From LMUY01 sp965199105 (GTDB lineage: Bacteria; Pseudomonadota; Alphaproteobacteria; Acetobacterales; Acetobacteraceae): a stretch of DNA of 64,000 nucleotides. Below, piece after piece: positions 25,071 to 33,371 of the stretch (positions are counted from its first letter, which is position 1; each line of letters starts with the position of its first letter). The DNA lies in assembly GCA_965199105.1 (NCBI GenBank), contig CBDAQO010000002.1, positions 868,001 through 932,000 on the forward strand, read 5' to 3'. A program made the translations under genes and the position numbers. A model generated the notes under the pieces. It was not told the origin of the DNA, searched no databases, and saw only the letters and a program-made list of their open reading frames with translations.

Positions 25071-25727
25071 CTAGCTGTGCGGCGCGAGACCCGCGGCCAG
25101 GGCGATTTGCAGGAGTTCTGTGAGGCTGCTTGCGTCGAGGCGGGGCATGACTTGCGCGCGGTGCAGCTCCACAGTGCGAGGGCTGATCCCAAGCTTCTGC
25201 CCAATCGTCTTGTTGGTGCCGCCCTCGACCAAAAGAATCAGCACTTCACGCTCTCGCGGCGTTAGCCGGGCCACCCGCGAGGCGGTCTTCTCGTCGTGTG
25301 TCGCTGGCCGGGTCGAACCGTGGCATTCGGCTATGGCGTTGGCGAGCATGCTGCGGAGCACCTCGTCCTCCGTCACGGTCAAATAGTCGATGGCGCCGGC
25401 CTTCATCGCGGCGACCGCGGAAGCGATATCGGCAGACGGCCCATCGAGTACAGTCGTAGGCAGAACGATCGACCGGGCCTTCAGCTCGCGCGCGATCGAG
25501 AGATTTTTCAGTCTGGAACCGCGGGCGTCGACGAGCACGCATCCCGGCGCGAGCACGGGGGCGATGTCAAGGAACGCGGAGGCACTTTCAAAAATCCGGG
25601 CGCGATACCCGCCACTCCGGACGAGGGCCACCAGGCGGCGCGCCTCGGCGGCGTTTACGCTGACGACATAGATCTGACGCTCGTCCTCCGGGCTCACGTC
25701 CTCGGCAATGCCGCCTGTCGCTGCCAA
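25071..25727 (-). CDS. FixJ/NarL-type response regulator with a degenerate receiver domain
   Basis: The 218-residue protein has an N-terminal CheY-like domain and a C-terminal LuxR HTH (ARLTPREREVLILLVEGGTNK, then GISPRTVELHRAQVM). The acidic pair near the N-terminus of normal receivers is replaced by VVSVNAAEA. The switch Lys is also not apparent (IDYLTVTED). An Asp in CVLVDARG might be the phosphorylation site. The visible start, TTG at 25727, touches the IS481 end, so the true start may have been displaced by the insertion. No histidine kinase is nearby. Confidence 0.8.
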   Translation of the reverse strand: MAATGGIAEDVSPEDERQIYVVSVNAAEARRLVALVRSGGYRARIFESASAFLDIAPVLAPGCVLVDARGSRLKNLSIARELKARSIVLPTTVLDGPSADIASAVAAMKAGAIDYLTVTEDEVLRSMLANAIAECHGSTRPATHDEKTASRVARLTPREREVLILLVEGGTNKTIGQKLGISPRTVELHRAQVMPRLDASSLTELLQIALAAGLAPHS

Positions 25728-26670
25728 GGAGGTTGTCCCTGTTCAATTGGCTGACGGGTGGTTTTCCGCCGAGGGCTGAGTGTGGTCGGGCGGTATTGTA
25801 GTCGTGCAGCCAGGGGTGCATGGCGGCTTGCCGCTGGGCTGATGTGGCGAAGGGCTTTGCGTAGGCCCATTCGCGTATGCTGCTTTGGATGAAGCGTTCT
25901 GCTTTTCCGTTGGTTTTGGGCGTATAGGGCCGGGTGCGCTTATGCGCGACGTCGTGACGGTGGCAGGTTTCGGCCCACAGGAAGCTTTTGTAGGCTGATC
26001 CGTTGTCGGTCATCACGCGCTGCACGGTGACGCCGTGTTGCTTGAAGAAGGCAAGGCTGCTTTCCAGGAAGGCTGTGGCGTCCTCCTTGCGTTCGCTGAG
26101 CAGCATTTGGGTGTAGGCTAGGCGCGAGCGGTCATCGATAGCGACGTGGAGATATTCCCATCCGAGCCCTCGCCCTGCTGCTCGCCGGTTGCTTTGTCCG
26201 GTGCGATCTCCGGTGATGCGGTGTCCGATCCCGTCGATGCGGCCGAGCTTCTTGATGTCGATGTGGATCAGCTCGCCCGGCTGCGCGCGTTCGTAGCGCA
26301 CGATGGGCGGCCGGGGATCGATGGTTGAGAGGCGGCCGAGACCCCGTCGGCGCAAGACCTGGCCCACGGTTGAGATGGGGCGGCGCAGACGGCGCGCGAT
26401 GGCTGGGCCAGACAGGCGCTGGTGGCGCAGCGTCTCGATGTCATCTTCGTCCTGCTGCGCCAGGCGGGTTGGGCTGTGATGCGGCCGCGATGTGCGATCC
26501 GCCAGGCCGTCCACCCCCTCGGCCAGATGCCGTCCGCGCCACGTGCGCACCGTCTTGCGGCAGACGCCGAACGCCGTGGCGACTGCTGCGACCGACCAAC
26601 CTGCGTTCAGGCGCTGCACCATCAGCAATCGACTATACGGCGTGGTTCGGGCATTCTTATGGATGTCCAT
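25588..26670 (-). CDS. IS481-family transposase
   Basis: From ATG at 26670 the protein begins with an HTH region (RLNAGWSVAAVATAFGVCRKTVRTW) followed by a DDE core: LIHIDIKKLGRI, VMTDNGSAYKS and PKTNGKAERFIQ hold the Asp, Asp and Glu. The usual end, PPVSQLNRDNLLG, is reached at the left end of the element. No stop falls inside the IS, so the frame runs on to 25588 across the response-regulator gene in another frame; that ~45-residue tail is adventitious. The core looks intact and may be active. Confidence 0.85.
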   Translation of the reverse strand: MDIHKNARTTPYSRLLMVQRLNAGWSVAAVATAFGVCRKTVRTWRGRHLAEGVDGLADRTSRPHHSPTRLAQQDEDDIETLRHQRLSGPAIARRLRRPISTVGQVLRRRGLGRLSTIDPRPPIVRYERAQPGELIHIDIKKLGRIDGIGHRITGDRTGQSNRRAAGRGLGWEYLHVAIDDRSRLAYTQMLLSERKEDATAFLESSLAFFKQHGVTVQRVMTDNGSAYKSFLWAETCHRHDVAHKRTRPYTPKTNGKAERFIQSSIREWAYAKPFATSAQRQAAMHPWLHDYNTARPHSALGGKPPVSQLNRDNLLGSDRRHCRGREPGGRASDLCRQRKRRRGAPPGGPRPEWRVSRPDF

Positions 26671-26743
26671 CCGGGGCTCCTGGAGTGGGGGTGTTGGCCT
26701 CGCAACCACAGCCTCCTCCTTCAGCCCCGGAGGGACAACCTCC
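25728..26743 (-). mobile_element. IS481-family insertion sequence
   Basis: A 1016-bp element is bounded by perfect 13-bp inverted repeats GGAGGTTGTCCCT (25728-25740) and its complement (26731-26743). It carries one transposase on the minus strand. No clear target-site duplication is visible in the flanks. It lies between a response-regulator gene and an lrp-type gene. Confidence 0.85.
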
Positions 26744-26819
26744 GTAGCAACGACACCTAGATGCTGCTCCTGGTGCCCAGAGCTGGCGGTAAGCCGATTG
26801 TTGTGACAAGCGCAGCCAC

Positions 26820-27275
26820 TCACCCGATGAGGTAGCGGTTGCCGGTCTTGAGAGGCCGCAGCACAATGTAAGAGCGCAGACCGGCTAGGCCTCCACTTAT
26901 CTTAATAATGCGGTCAATAAATGCGGCGAGTGCTTCCAGGTCGCGCACTGCCACCTTCATCAGCACGTCAACGTCACCGCTCTGCATATAACATTCAAGC
27001 ACCTCGGGTGCGTCGTCGATAAAGCGGCGGAATGCGTCGTTCTGAGCACTCTCATGCGCTTGCAAGCTGATCAGTACGTGCGCGAGCACGTCCAAACCCA
27101 GACGCTCGCGGTTCAATAGGGCGACGGTTCGCTCGATATAACCAGCCGCGCGCAGCCGTTCGAGACGGCGAGCACATTGGCTAGGAGACAAATGGACCCG
27201 CTCGGCCAACTCGGCTTGCGTACGGTCGGCCGCCTCCTGGATCGATCTCAGAATGCGCTTATCGTAGGCGTCCAT
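26820..27275 (-). CDS. Lrp/AsnC-family regulator
   Basis: The 151-residue protein has an N-terminal HTH (RTQAELAERVHLSPSQCARR) and a C-terminal RAM ligand domain (VLISLQAHESAQNDAFRRFI, then MQSGDVDVLMKVAVRDLEAL). The length is normal. It is divergent from a LysE-type exporter gene, the classic pairing in which an Lrp-family protein senses an amino acid and switches on its export. Confidence 0.9.
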   Translation of the reverse strand: MDAYDKRILRSIQEAADRTQAELAERVHLSPSQCARRLERLRAAGYIERTVALLNRERLGLDVLAHVLISLQAHESAQNDAFRRFIDDAPEVLECYMQSGDVDVLMKVAVRDLEALAAFIDRIIKISGGLAGLRSYIVLRPLKTGNRYLIG

Positions 27276-27417
27276 ACCTTCCCCGTCAGGATTCTGCAGT
27301 CTCTCACTATATCATGCGGAACTATTGCATGAACATACAGGACGGACAGAATCCTGCGCGCAAATCGCAGGCGCCGTGCCGCATAACCCTCCGACGGTGT
27401 CCCGCTCGGAGCTCCTC

Positions 27418-28041
27418 GTGCTACTTACGCCAATCGAACTTCTCGCCTTTAGCGGCCCTGTCGTCCTCCTCGCGTTCGTTCCGGGACCCGACCTGCTATT
27501 CGTGCTCACAGAAGGCATGTTGCGCGGGCGCCGCGCCGGCTTGGTGGCGACATTTGGGCTTTGCAGCGGTCTGGTCTTCCATATTTCTGCGGTCACGCTC
27601 GGCGTCGCCGCCTTGGTGCGGGCCTCCCCGGCCGCCTTTGCCACCTTGCGCTACATTGGCGCCGCCTACCTGCTGTACCTCGCCTGGAGGGCGTTCTCTA
27701 ACCGCAATGCTGCGCGTGTAAACAAGAGTGGGGCGCCGGCCGCGCTCGGCGCGATTTATCGGCGCGCCATCCTGATGAACGTCTCCAACCCCAAGGTAGC
27801 AATCTTCTTCTTGGCCTTTCTGCCTCAGTTCGCTCACCCGGAGCGCGGGCATGTAGCAGTGCAGATGCTCATGCTGGGGAGCGTCTTCATGATCTGCTCC
27901 CTGGCCTGTTTTGCGGTGATCGCCTTCCTCGCCGGTCCCGTCGGCGCTTGGCTGCGCCGGTCCCCTTCGCGTGAGGCCAAGATCAACGTCGTCTCCGCGC
28001 TCATCTTCGTCGCTCTCTCCGCCAAGCTCATCTTTCATTGA
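27418..28041 (+). CDS. LysE/RhtB-family amino-acid exporter
   Basis: The 207-residue membrane protein has about six helices. It carries the family signature FVPGPDLLFVLTEGMLRGRRAGL near the N-terminus and ILMNVSNPKVAIFFLAFLPQF in the middle. GTG at 27418 is chosen: GGAG lies 6 bp upstream and the resulting length is typical, whereas the TTG at 27325 adds an untypical 31-residue leader. It is divergent from lrp. The Tn3-family transposase starts only 22 bp after its stop, with no transposon end between, so this gene may be transposon cargo. Confidence 0.85.
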   Translation: MLLTPIELLAFSGPVVLLAFVPGPDLLFVLTEGMLRGRRAGLVATFGLCSGLVFHISAVTLGVAALVRASPAAFATLRYIGAAYLLYLAWRAFSNRNAARVNKSGAPAALGAIYRRAILMNVSNPKVAIFFLAFLPQFAHPERGHVAVQMLMLGSVFMICSLACFAVIAFLAGPVGAWLRRSPSREAKINVVSALIFVALSAKLIFH

Positions 28042-28063
28042 GCGCGAGCACGAGGTCCGGCAG

Positions 28064-30991
28064 ATGCAGCAGCTGTGGTCGGCGGACGAGTTGGGCGAGC
28101 GCTGGTCGCTGCTGCCGGAGGACTTGGCGCTGCTGGCCGGGCGGGTTGATGCCGGCAAGCTCGGCTTCGCGGTCCAGCTCGCGTTCTGGCGCCAGCACGG
28201 TCGCTTTCCTGACGAAGAGGCGGACGTGGCGCCGGCGGTGGTCGCCCACCTCGCCGCGCAGATCGGCGTAGGTGCCGATGCGCTGGACGGCTACGCTTGG
28301 GCGGGCCGCAGCGGGCGCCGGCACCGAGTGGCCATCATCGACCACCTTGCGGTCGCGGCGTTTGACGAGGCGGCCGAGGCCCGGTTCCGCTGCTGGCTAG
28401 CCGACGACGCGCTGCCGCGCGAGTTCGCACCGCCGGTCCTGGACGCGGAGTTGAGCGCCTGGTTTGCCCGCAGCCGCGTCACGCGCCCGGGCGCCTACCG
28501 CATGGGCCGCATCCTGCGTTCCGCCCAGGCCGCGCACGACGACGCGGCGCTGCAACGGGTGGCCGACCGGCTGGACGCCGGGATGCGCGACCGGCTCGGC
28601 GCCCTGCTGGCCGACGACGGCGACGGCACCGCCTACGCCCGCCTGGCCGCCGACCCCGGCCGGGTCGGCTTGGAGAGCCTGCTGGCCGAGATCGCCAAGC
28701 TTGAACGGCTCCGCGCGCTGGCGCTGCCTTCGGACCTGCTACGCGGCCTGCACTCGGACCAGGCCAAGCGGTTCCGCCGACGCGCGGCCGTCGAGGGCGC
28801 CTGGGAGCTGCGCCGTCACCCCGAGCGCATCCGCCTGCCTCTGCTGGCCTTCTGGTGCGCCCCGCGCCAGGCCGAGGTGGTGGACGGCCTGGTCGAGCTG
28901 CTGATCCAGGTGACGCACCGCATCACCGTCAAAGCCGAGCGCCGCGTCGTGGACGAGCTGGTCGAGGAGGCCCGCGAGGTGCGCGGCAAGGCCGGCATCC
29001 TGTTCCGCGTGGTCGAGGCGGCGTCGGGCAGTCCCGAGGGTGTCGTACGCGAAGTAATCTTCCCCGTTATCGGCGAGCAAACGTTTGACGCGCTGGTCCG
29101 CGAGGCCCGGGGCACTCGGCATGCCGCAGAGCCGGCGCGTCCACACCGCGGTGCGCGCCTCGTACGGGTCCTACTACCGCCGGATGATGCCGAAGCTGCT
29201 GGCGGCACTGGAGTTCCGCTCCAACAACGGCACGCACCGGCCCTTGCTCGACGCCCTGGACGCGATCCGGCGGGCGGAGGGCGAGGGACGGCAGTTGTTC
29301 AAGGCGGACGAGGTGACCATCGAGGGCGTCATACGCCCCAAGTGGCGCGACATCGTGCTGGAGGACGCGCCTGGCGGCGGGCAGCGGGTGAACCGCATCA
29401 ACGACGAGATTTGCGTTCTCCAGACCCTTCGCGAGCGGCTGCGCTGCAAGGAAGTGTGGGTGGTCGGCGCGGGCCGGTTCCGCAACCCCGACGCGGACCT
29501 GCCGGCCGACTTCGCCGAGCGCCGGGCCGCCTGCTACGAGCGCCTTGGCCTGCCCACGGAGGCGCGGGCGTTCACTGACGCGCTGCGCGCCGAGATGATG
29601 GAAGCGCTGGCGCAGCTCGACCGCGGGATGCCGCGCAACCCGGGCGTGCGGCTGGACCCACGGCGGCGGCACCCGATCATCGTCACCCCGCTGGAACCGC
29701 AGCCGGAGCCTTTGGGCTTGGGCGCCATCAAGGTTGAGCTTGGCCGGCGCTGGTCGGGAACGGGCCTGCTGGACGTGTTCAAGGAGGCGGACCTTCGGGT
29801 TGGCTTCACGGATGCCTTCGCCACCGCGGCGTCCCGCGAGGCGACCGACCGCGACGAGGTGCGGCGCCGGCTGCTGCTGTGCCTGTATGGCCTGGGGACC
29901 AACGCCGGGCTGAAGCGGCTCGCCGGCGGCCGGAATGGCTACAGCTACAAGGAGCTGCTGCACACCCACCGCCGCTACATAGATGCCGAGGCAGTGCGCG
30001 ACGCAGCCAGGCGCGTGGCCAACGCCACCTTGGCCGTGCGCGACCCCAGGATTTGGGGCGAGGGCACGACGGCTTGCGCGTCGGACAGCAAGCACTTGGG
30101 CGCCTTCGACCAGAACCTGATGACGGAGTGGCACGTCCGCTATGGCGGGCGCGGAGTGATGATCTATTGGCACGTCGAGCGAGGATCGGTGTGCATCCAC
30201 TCGCGCCTGCGGCGCTGCTCCTCGTCCGAGGTCGCCGCCATGACCGAGGGCGTGCTGCGCCACGACACTGAGATGGAGGTGGAACGCCAGTACGTGGACA
30301 GCCACGGCCAGAGCGAGGTCGCCTCGCGTTTACCAAGCTGCTGGGCTTCCAGCTCCTGCCGCGCCTGAAGGCCATCTCTGGTCAGCGGCTCTACCTGCCC
30401 GAGGCCGGGGGCGTCACGGCCTATCCCAACCTGGCCTGCATCCTGGCGCGGCAGATCGACTGGGCGCTGGTCGAGCAGCAGTACGACGAGTTCGTGCGCT
30501 ACACGACGGCTATGGCGGAGCGCACCGCCGATCCGGAGGCGATCCTGCGCCGGTTCACCCGCAGCAACGTCCAGCACCCGACCTACAAGGCGCTGGCCGA
30601 GCTGGGCAAAGCGGTCAAGACCGTGTTCCTGTGCCGCTATCTCGGCGACGATACGCTGCGGCGCGAGGTCCACGAGGGGCTGAACGTGGTCGAAACCTGG
30701 AACTCGGCCAACGGCTTTATCTTCTTCGGCAAGAGTGGCGAGGTGGCCAGCAACCGGCTGGACGATCAGGAAGTGTCCGTCCACGCGCTGCACCTGCTCC
30801 AATCGTGCCTGGTCTACGTGAACACGCTCATGCTGCAGCAGGTGCTGGCCGAACCTGGCTGGATGGCGCGCATGACGTCAGCCGACATACGCGGCCTCAC
30901 GCCGCTGGTCTGGAGCCACGTCAGCCCGTATGGCACCTTCGACTTGGACATGGAGGCCCGGCTCGACCTCGATTGGAGGGAGGCGGCCTGA
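28064..30991 (+). pseudogene. tnpA: Tn3-family transposase with two compensating frameshifts
   Basis: The full span is 2928 bp, the normal TnpA size (about 975 codons). Frame 1 (28064 to about 29120) has the N-terminal MQQLWSADELGERWSLLPED. An extra C near 29120 shifts to a second frame with RVHTAVRASYGSYYRRM and the catalytic ASDSKHLGAF and YVDSHGQSEVA Asp sites. A missing T near 30329 shifts to the last frame with TKLLGFQLLPRLK and WNSANGFIFFGKSGE holding the Glu. The two shifts restore the original register, so decay is recent. No product spanning all three catalytic acids can be made unless frameshifting occurs. Confidence 0.9.
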
Positions 30992-31000
30992 ACAAGGTGG

Positions 31001-31031
31001 ACTTTTTACAGAAGGGCATTTTGTAAAAAGT
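31001..31031. repeat. Inverted repeat between tnpA and the recombinase, candidate recombination core site
   Basis: The arms ACTTTTTACA (31001-31010) and TGTAAAAAGT (31022-31031) are perfect, with an 11-base spacer. It lies 10 bp after tnpA and 40 bp before the recombinase start. The symmetry fits a tyrosine-recombinase core site or an operator; it is not followed by a T-run. Confidence 0.5.
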
Positions 31032-31070
31032 GTAGTAGGCTGTAGGCCGGATCAACAAGGGATTGCGGGC

Positions 31071-31682
31071 GTGCCGGCGACCCTGACCAAAGGGCAAAAA
31101 GTAAAGAGTAGCCCAGACACCTCGGCCGACGCCGCCGACCAGCACGAACGCGCCAAGGATTACCTATCCCCGGGCGAGGTGGCCAAGCTGCTGGATGCCG
31201 CCAAAGCCGGGCGACACGGCGTGCGCGATACCCTGTTGCTACTCATGATGTACCGCCACGGGCTGCGGATCAGCGAGGCAATCGGCCTGCGCCGTGACGA
31301 GTTGGACCTCGACCGCGCCCGGCTATGGGTCCGGCGCCTCAAGGGCGGCCTTTCCGTGGAGCAGCCGATCGCCGGCGACGAGTTGCGTGCCATCAAGCGC
31401 CACCTTGCTGCTCGCACGGATGCGTTGCCATGGCTGTTCATCTCCGAACGCAGCCAGCCGCTCACCCGCCAGGCAGTGAACTATCTGATCGGCGTGGCGG
31501 CCGAGCGCGCCGGCCTACCCGGCGTGCATCCGCACACGCTGCGGCACTCCTGCGGCTTTGCGCTGGCCGACAAGGGCCACGACCTGCGACTGATCCAGGA
31601 CTACCTGGGTCATCGCGATCCCCGGCACACCGTCCATTACACCCGCACTGCAGGCCGGCGCTTCGAAGGGCTATGGCGGTGA
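31071..31682 (+). CDS. Tyrosine recombinase (transposon resolvase-like)
   Basis: The 203-residue protein is essentially a catalytic domain. HGLRISEAIGLRRDELDL contains the first Arg, HPHTLRHSCGFALADKGHD the His-x-x-Arg box, LGHRDPRHTVHYTRT the second His and the nucleophile Tyr. The usual N-terminal arm-binding domain is nearly absent, as in FimB-like and some integron-like recombinases. GTG at 31071 is chosen. Its place directly after a Tn3-family transposase suggests a TnpI-like role in resolving cointegrates at a site such as the inverted repeat at 31001-31031. Confidence 0.8.
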   Translation: MPATLTKGQKVKSSPDTSADAADQHERAKDYLSPGEVAKLLDAAKAGRHGVRDTLLLLMMYRHGLRISEAIGLRRDELDLDRARLWVRRLKGGLSVEQPIAGDELRAIKRHLAARTDALPWLFISERSQPLTRQAVNYLIGVAAERAGLPGVHPHTLRHSCGFALADKGHDLRLIQDYLGHRDPRHTVHYTRTAGRRFEGLWR

Positions 31683-32087
31683 TTGCGGAAGTCGCGCCAA
31701 GCGCGGAAAGAATGCCCCTCGACGTATATACATTTAGAAGCGGCGCGTTCGCTCGCAACTGCGATTCGGTCGTGTGCATTGGGGCACGGAAGCAACTTGA
31801 GGGGCTACTCAGCACAGAACTGTTGAGCGTCACCCTTCTTTGGCTACGCGCTTTACCGAGACCCCACCGAGACCGAATACATCGGCGTCTGGGGTGCCCG
31901 AAATGCCTCGAGGCTTCGCCGTCTTCTACGAGAGCGCGGTGCACAGATTACAATTCACCGCAGATCACCGCGTGGAGTGCGTCGCCACCATTTTACGACG
32001 AACCCTGGTGCTCGCGGTTGACCGGCTCAGTTTCAATAATTGATGCCAGATGGCCAAATTGCACAGCTTCGCGGTCACTGGGCCTAA
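31683..32087. other. Gene-free stretch right of the recombinase
   Basis: No intact gene is seen. The right end of the Tn3-like transposon should lie here or nearby, but no 38-bp inverted repeat partner was found by eye. The sequence just before 32088 does not continue the toxin fragment recognisably. Confidence 0.4.
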
Positions 32088-32317
32088 CAGGCGGTGAGCA
32101 GGAGGCGCGCGAACAATTCGACCGACTGACTAAGGGCAAGGATGGGCAGGACATAACCCCGTCCGGGCATGTGGGGCAGGTGGTAAGACTGCCGGACGGA
32201 AGCATTATTGGAATGCGCCCGATATCAAAAAGCGGACCCCCGACCCTCGATGTTAAAATTCCCGGCCTGGGCATACGCGAGCTGAAGTTTCCTGGGAGGA
32301 CCCCGCGAGAACCCTGA
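32088..32317 (+). pseudogene. Polymorphic-toxin C-terminal domain, orphan fragment
   Basis: The last ~75 codons of a frame ending at 32317 read GGEQEAREQFDRLTKGKDGQ, then RLPDGSIIGMRPISKSGPPT, then a DVKIPGLGIRELKF end. The pattern of a helix, then LPDGS, then SKSGPPTLDV is that of C-terminal toxin tips of CdiA/Rhs-type proteins. No start codon or delivery domain precedes it, so it is an orphan tip or a remnant. An acidic small gene follows after 11 bp, as expected for an immunity protein. The exact toxin family is not identified. Confidence 0.5.
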
Positions 32318-32328
32318 GCGACAAGGAA

Positions 32329-32643
32329 ATGCAGACCCTAGTGTGCGACTTTTACACCGAGTCACACGAAGACATTGTCGGTCTATTCGCCATCGCCCAA
32401 GCCGTGGAGGATCTGATCGACAATGCCGACGTCTCTCGAGAACAGGCGCTGCGGGTTGCCGAGGGCCTGCTGGCTAAAGGAATGCTCGCCGGCGACTCGC
32501 CCTACCACGCGGGCGGTTACCGGCCGTGGCCTGACCAAGAACGGACCGCTGTCATGCATCGCATTCGGCGCGAGTGGATGCAACTGGGGCACTCACCAAG
32601 CATCCCCGACATCGTGTGGTTTGAACCTCCCAAAAAAGGTTGA
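32329..32643 (+). CDS. Probable immunity protein of the orphan toxin tip
   Basis: The 104-residue protein begins MQTLVCDFYTESHEDIVGLF and contains VEDLIDNADVSREQALRVAE, overall acidic and helical in its first half. No family is recognised with certainty. Its position 11 bp behind a toxin tip fragment, its size and its charge suggest an immunity protein. A remnant of a family-5 solute-binding protein follows, mirroring the order seen on the other strand at 33372-36635. Confidence 0.5.
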   Translation: MQTLVCDFYTESHEDIVGLFAIAQAVEDLIDNADVSREQALRVAEGLLAKGMLAGDSPYHAGGYRPWPDQERTAVMHRIRREWMQLGHSPSIPDIVWFEPPKKG

Positions 32644-32739
32644 GCGTAGCGCAAAACCCTGTCGGATTGCACGGACGCTGCAGCGTCATGCATCTCCGCC
32701 CGAGGAGGCAAGCGTTCTTGCTATGTCTTCTTATGCGTA

Positions 32740-33339
32740 TAGCGGAGCCAATTCGTTAGTTCTGGCCAATTACGACAAGGGTCTCAAGCCTTGGCCATAC
32801 GACCGGCCCGGGCCCGGGCGACCCTCGCTGGGGCGGGCTGGGCCGCGGGCCCCGACGGGGTCATGCAGCGAGCGGACGGTACCCGCTTGTCGCTCGACCT
32901 GATCGTTGGCGCAGGAGCCGCCACGGCTAGGCTGGTGCAGCAGGTGATCCAGTCCCAGCTGAAGCAGATCGGCATCGAGGTGGTGGCGAAAGCGGAGCTG
33001 TTCCGGGTGCTGGACGGCACCACCATGCGCAAGCGGCTGTTCCAGGGCATGGTGATCGAGTGGGACACGAAGGCACCTGGTGCCCTCCCCCTTACACGCT
33101 TCGGATCCGCCGGTATGAGTTCGGCAAGACCGTCCTTTAGAAGAGCGTCAACCCTGCGAAACGCCAGGCAATGTGGAACGAGATGCAGGAGATCGTCATG
33201 GACGACCTGCCGCAGATCCCGCTCTACCAAGAAGCTTTCATCTACATCTCGCCGACATGGATGACGGGCTTCACCCCGCCGCGCTCGGTCTACCAGTCGA
33301 CGCTGTGGATCGAATATTGGAAACCCAAGCAGCAGTAAC
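32740..33339 (+). pseudogene. Family-5 (DppA/OppA-like) solute-binding protein, C-terminal remnant
   Basis: Three frames together give the C-terminal third of a peptide-binding protein: KGLKPWPYD, then PARARATLAGAGW and QSQLKQIGIEVVAKAELF, then WNEMQEIVMDDLPQIPLYQE and FTPPRSVYQSTLWIEYWKPK to a stop at 33337-33339. Frameshifts lie near 32803 and 33100-33170. The remnant corresponds to the end of the intact protein at 33372-35111, which shows the same SIIMDDLPIIPLYHGSDV and AEFWKP end. The two genes converge, with 32 bp between them. Confidence 0.75.
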
Positions 33340-33371
33340 CAAGATCGGCCATGATGATCCTTTGACAGGGG

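Noticed and set aside
29067..30305. A 412-codon minus-strand frame opposite tnpA
   Set aside because: It is a shadow of the transposase, which has its catalytic residues on the plus strand.
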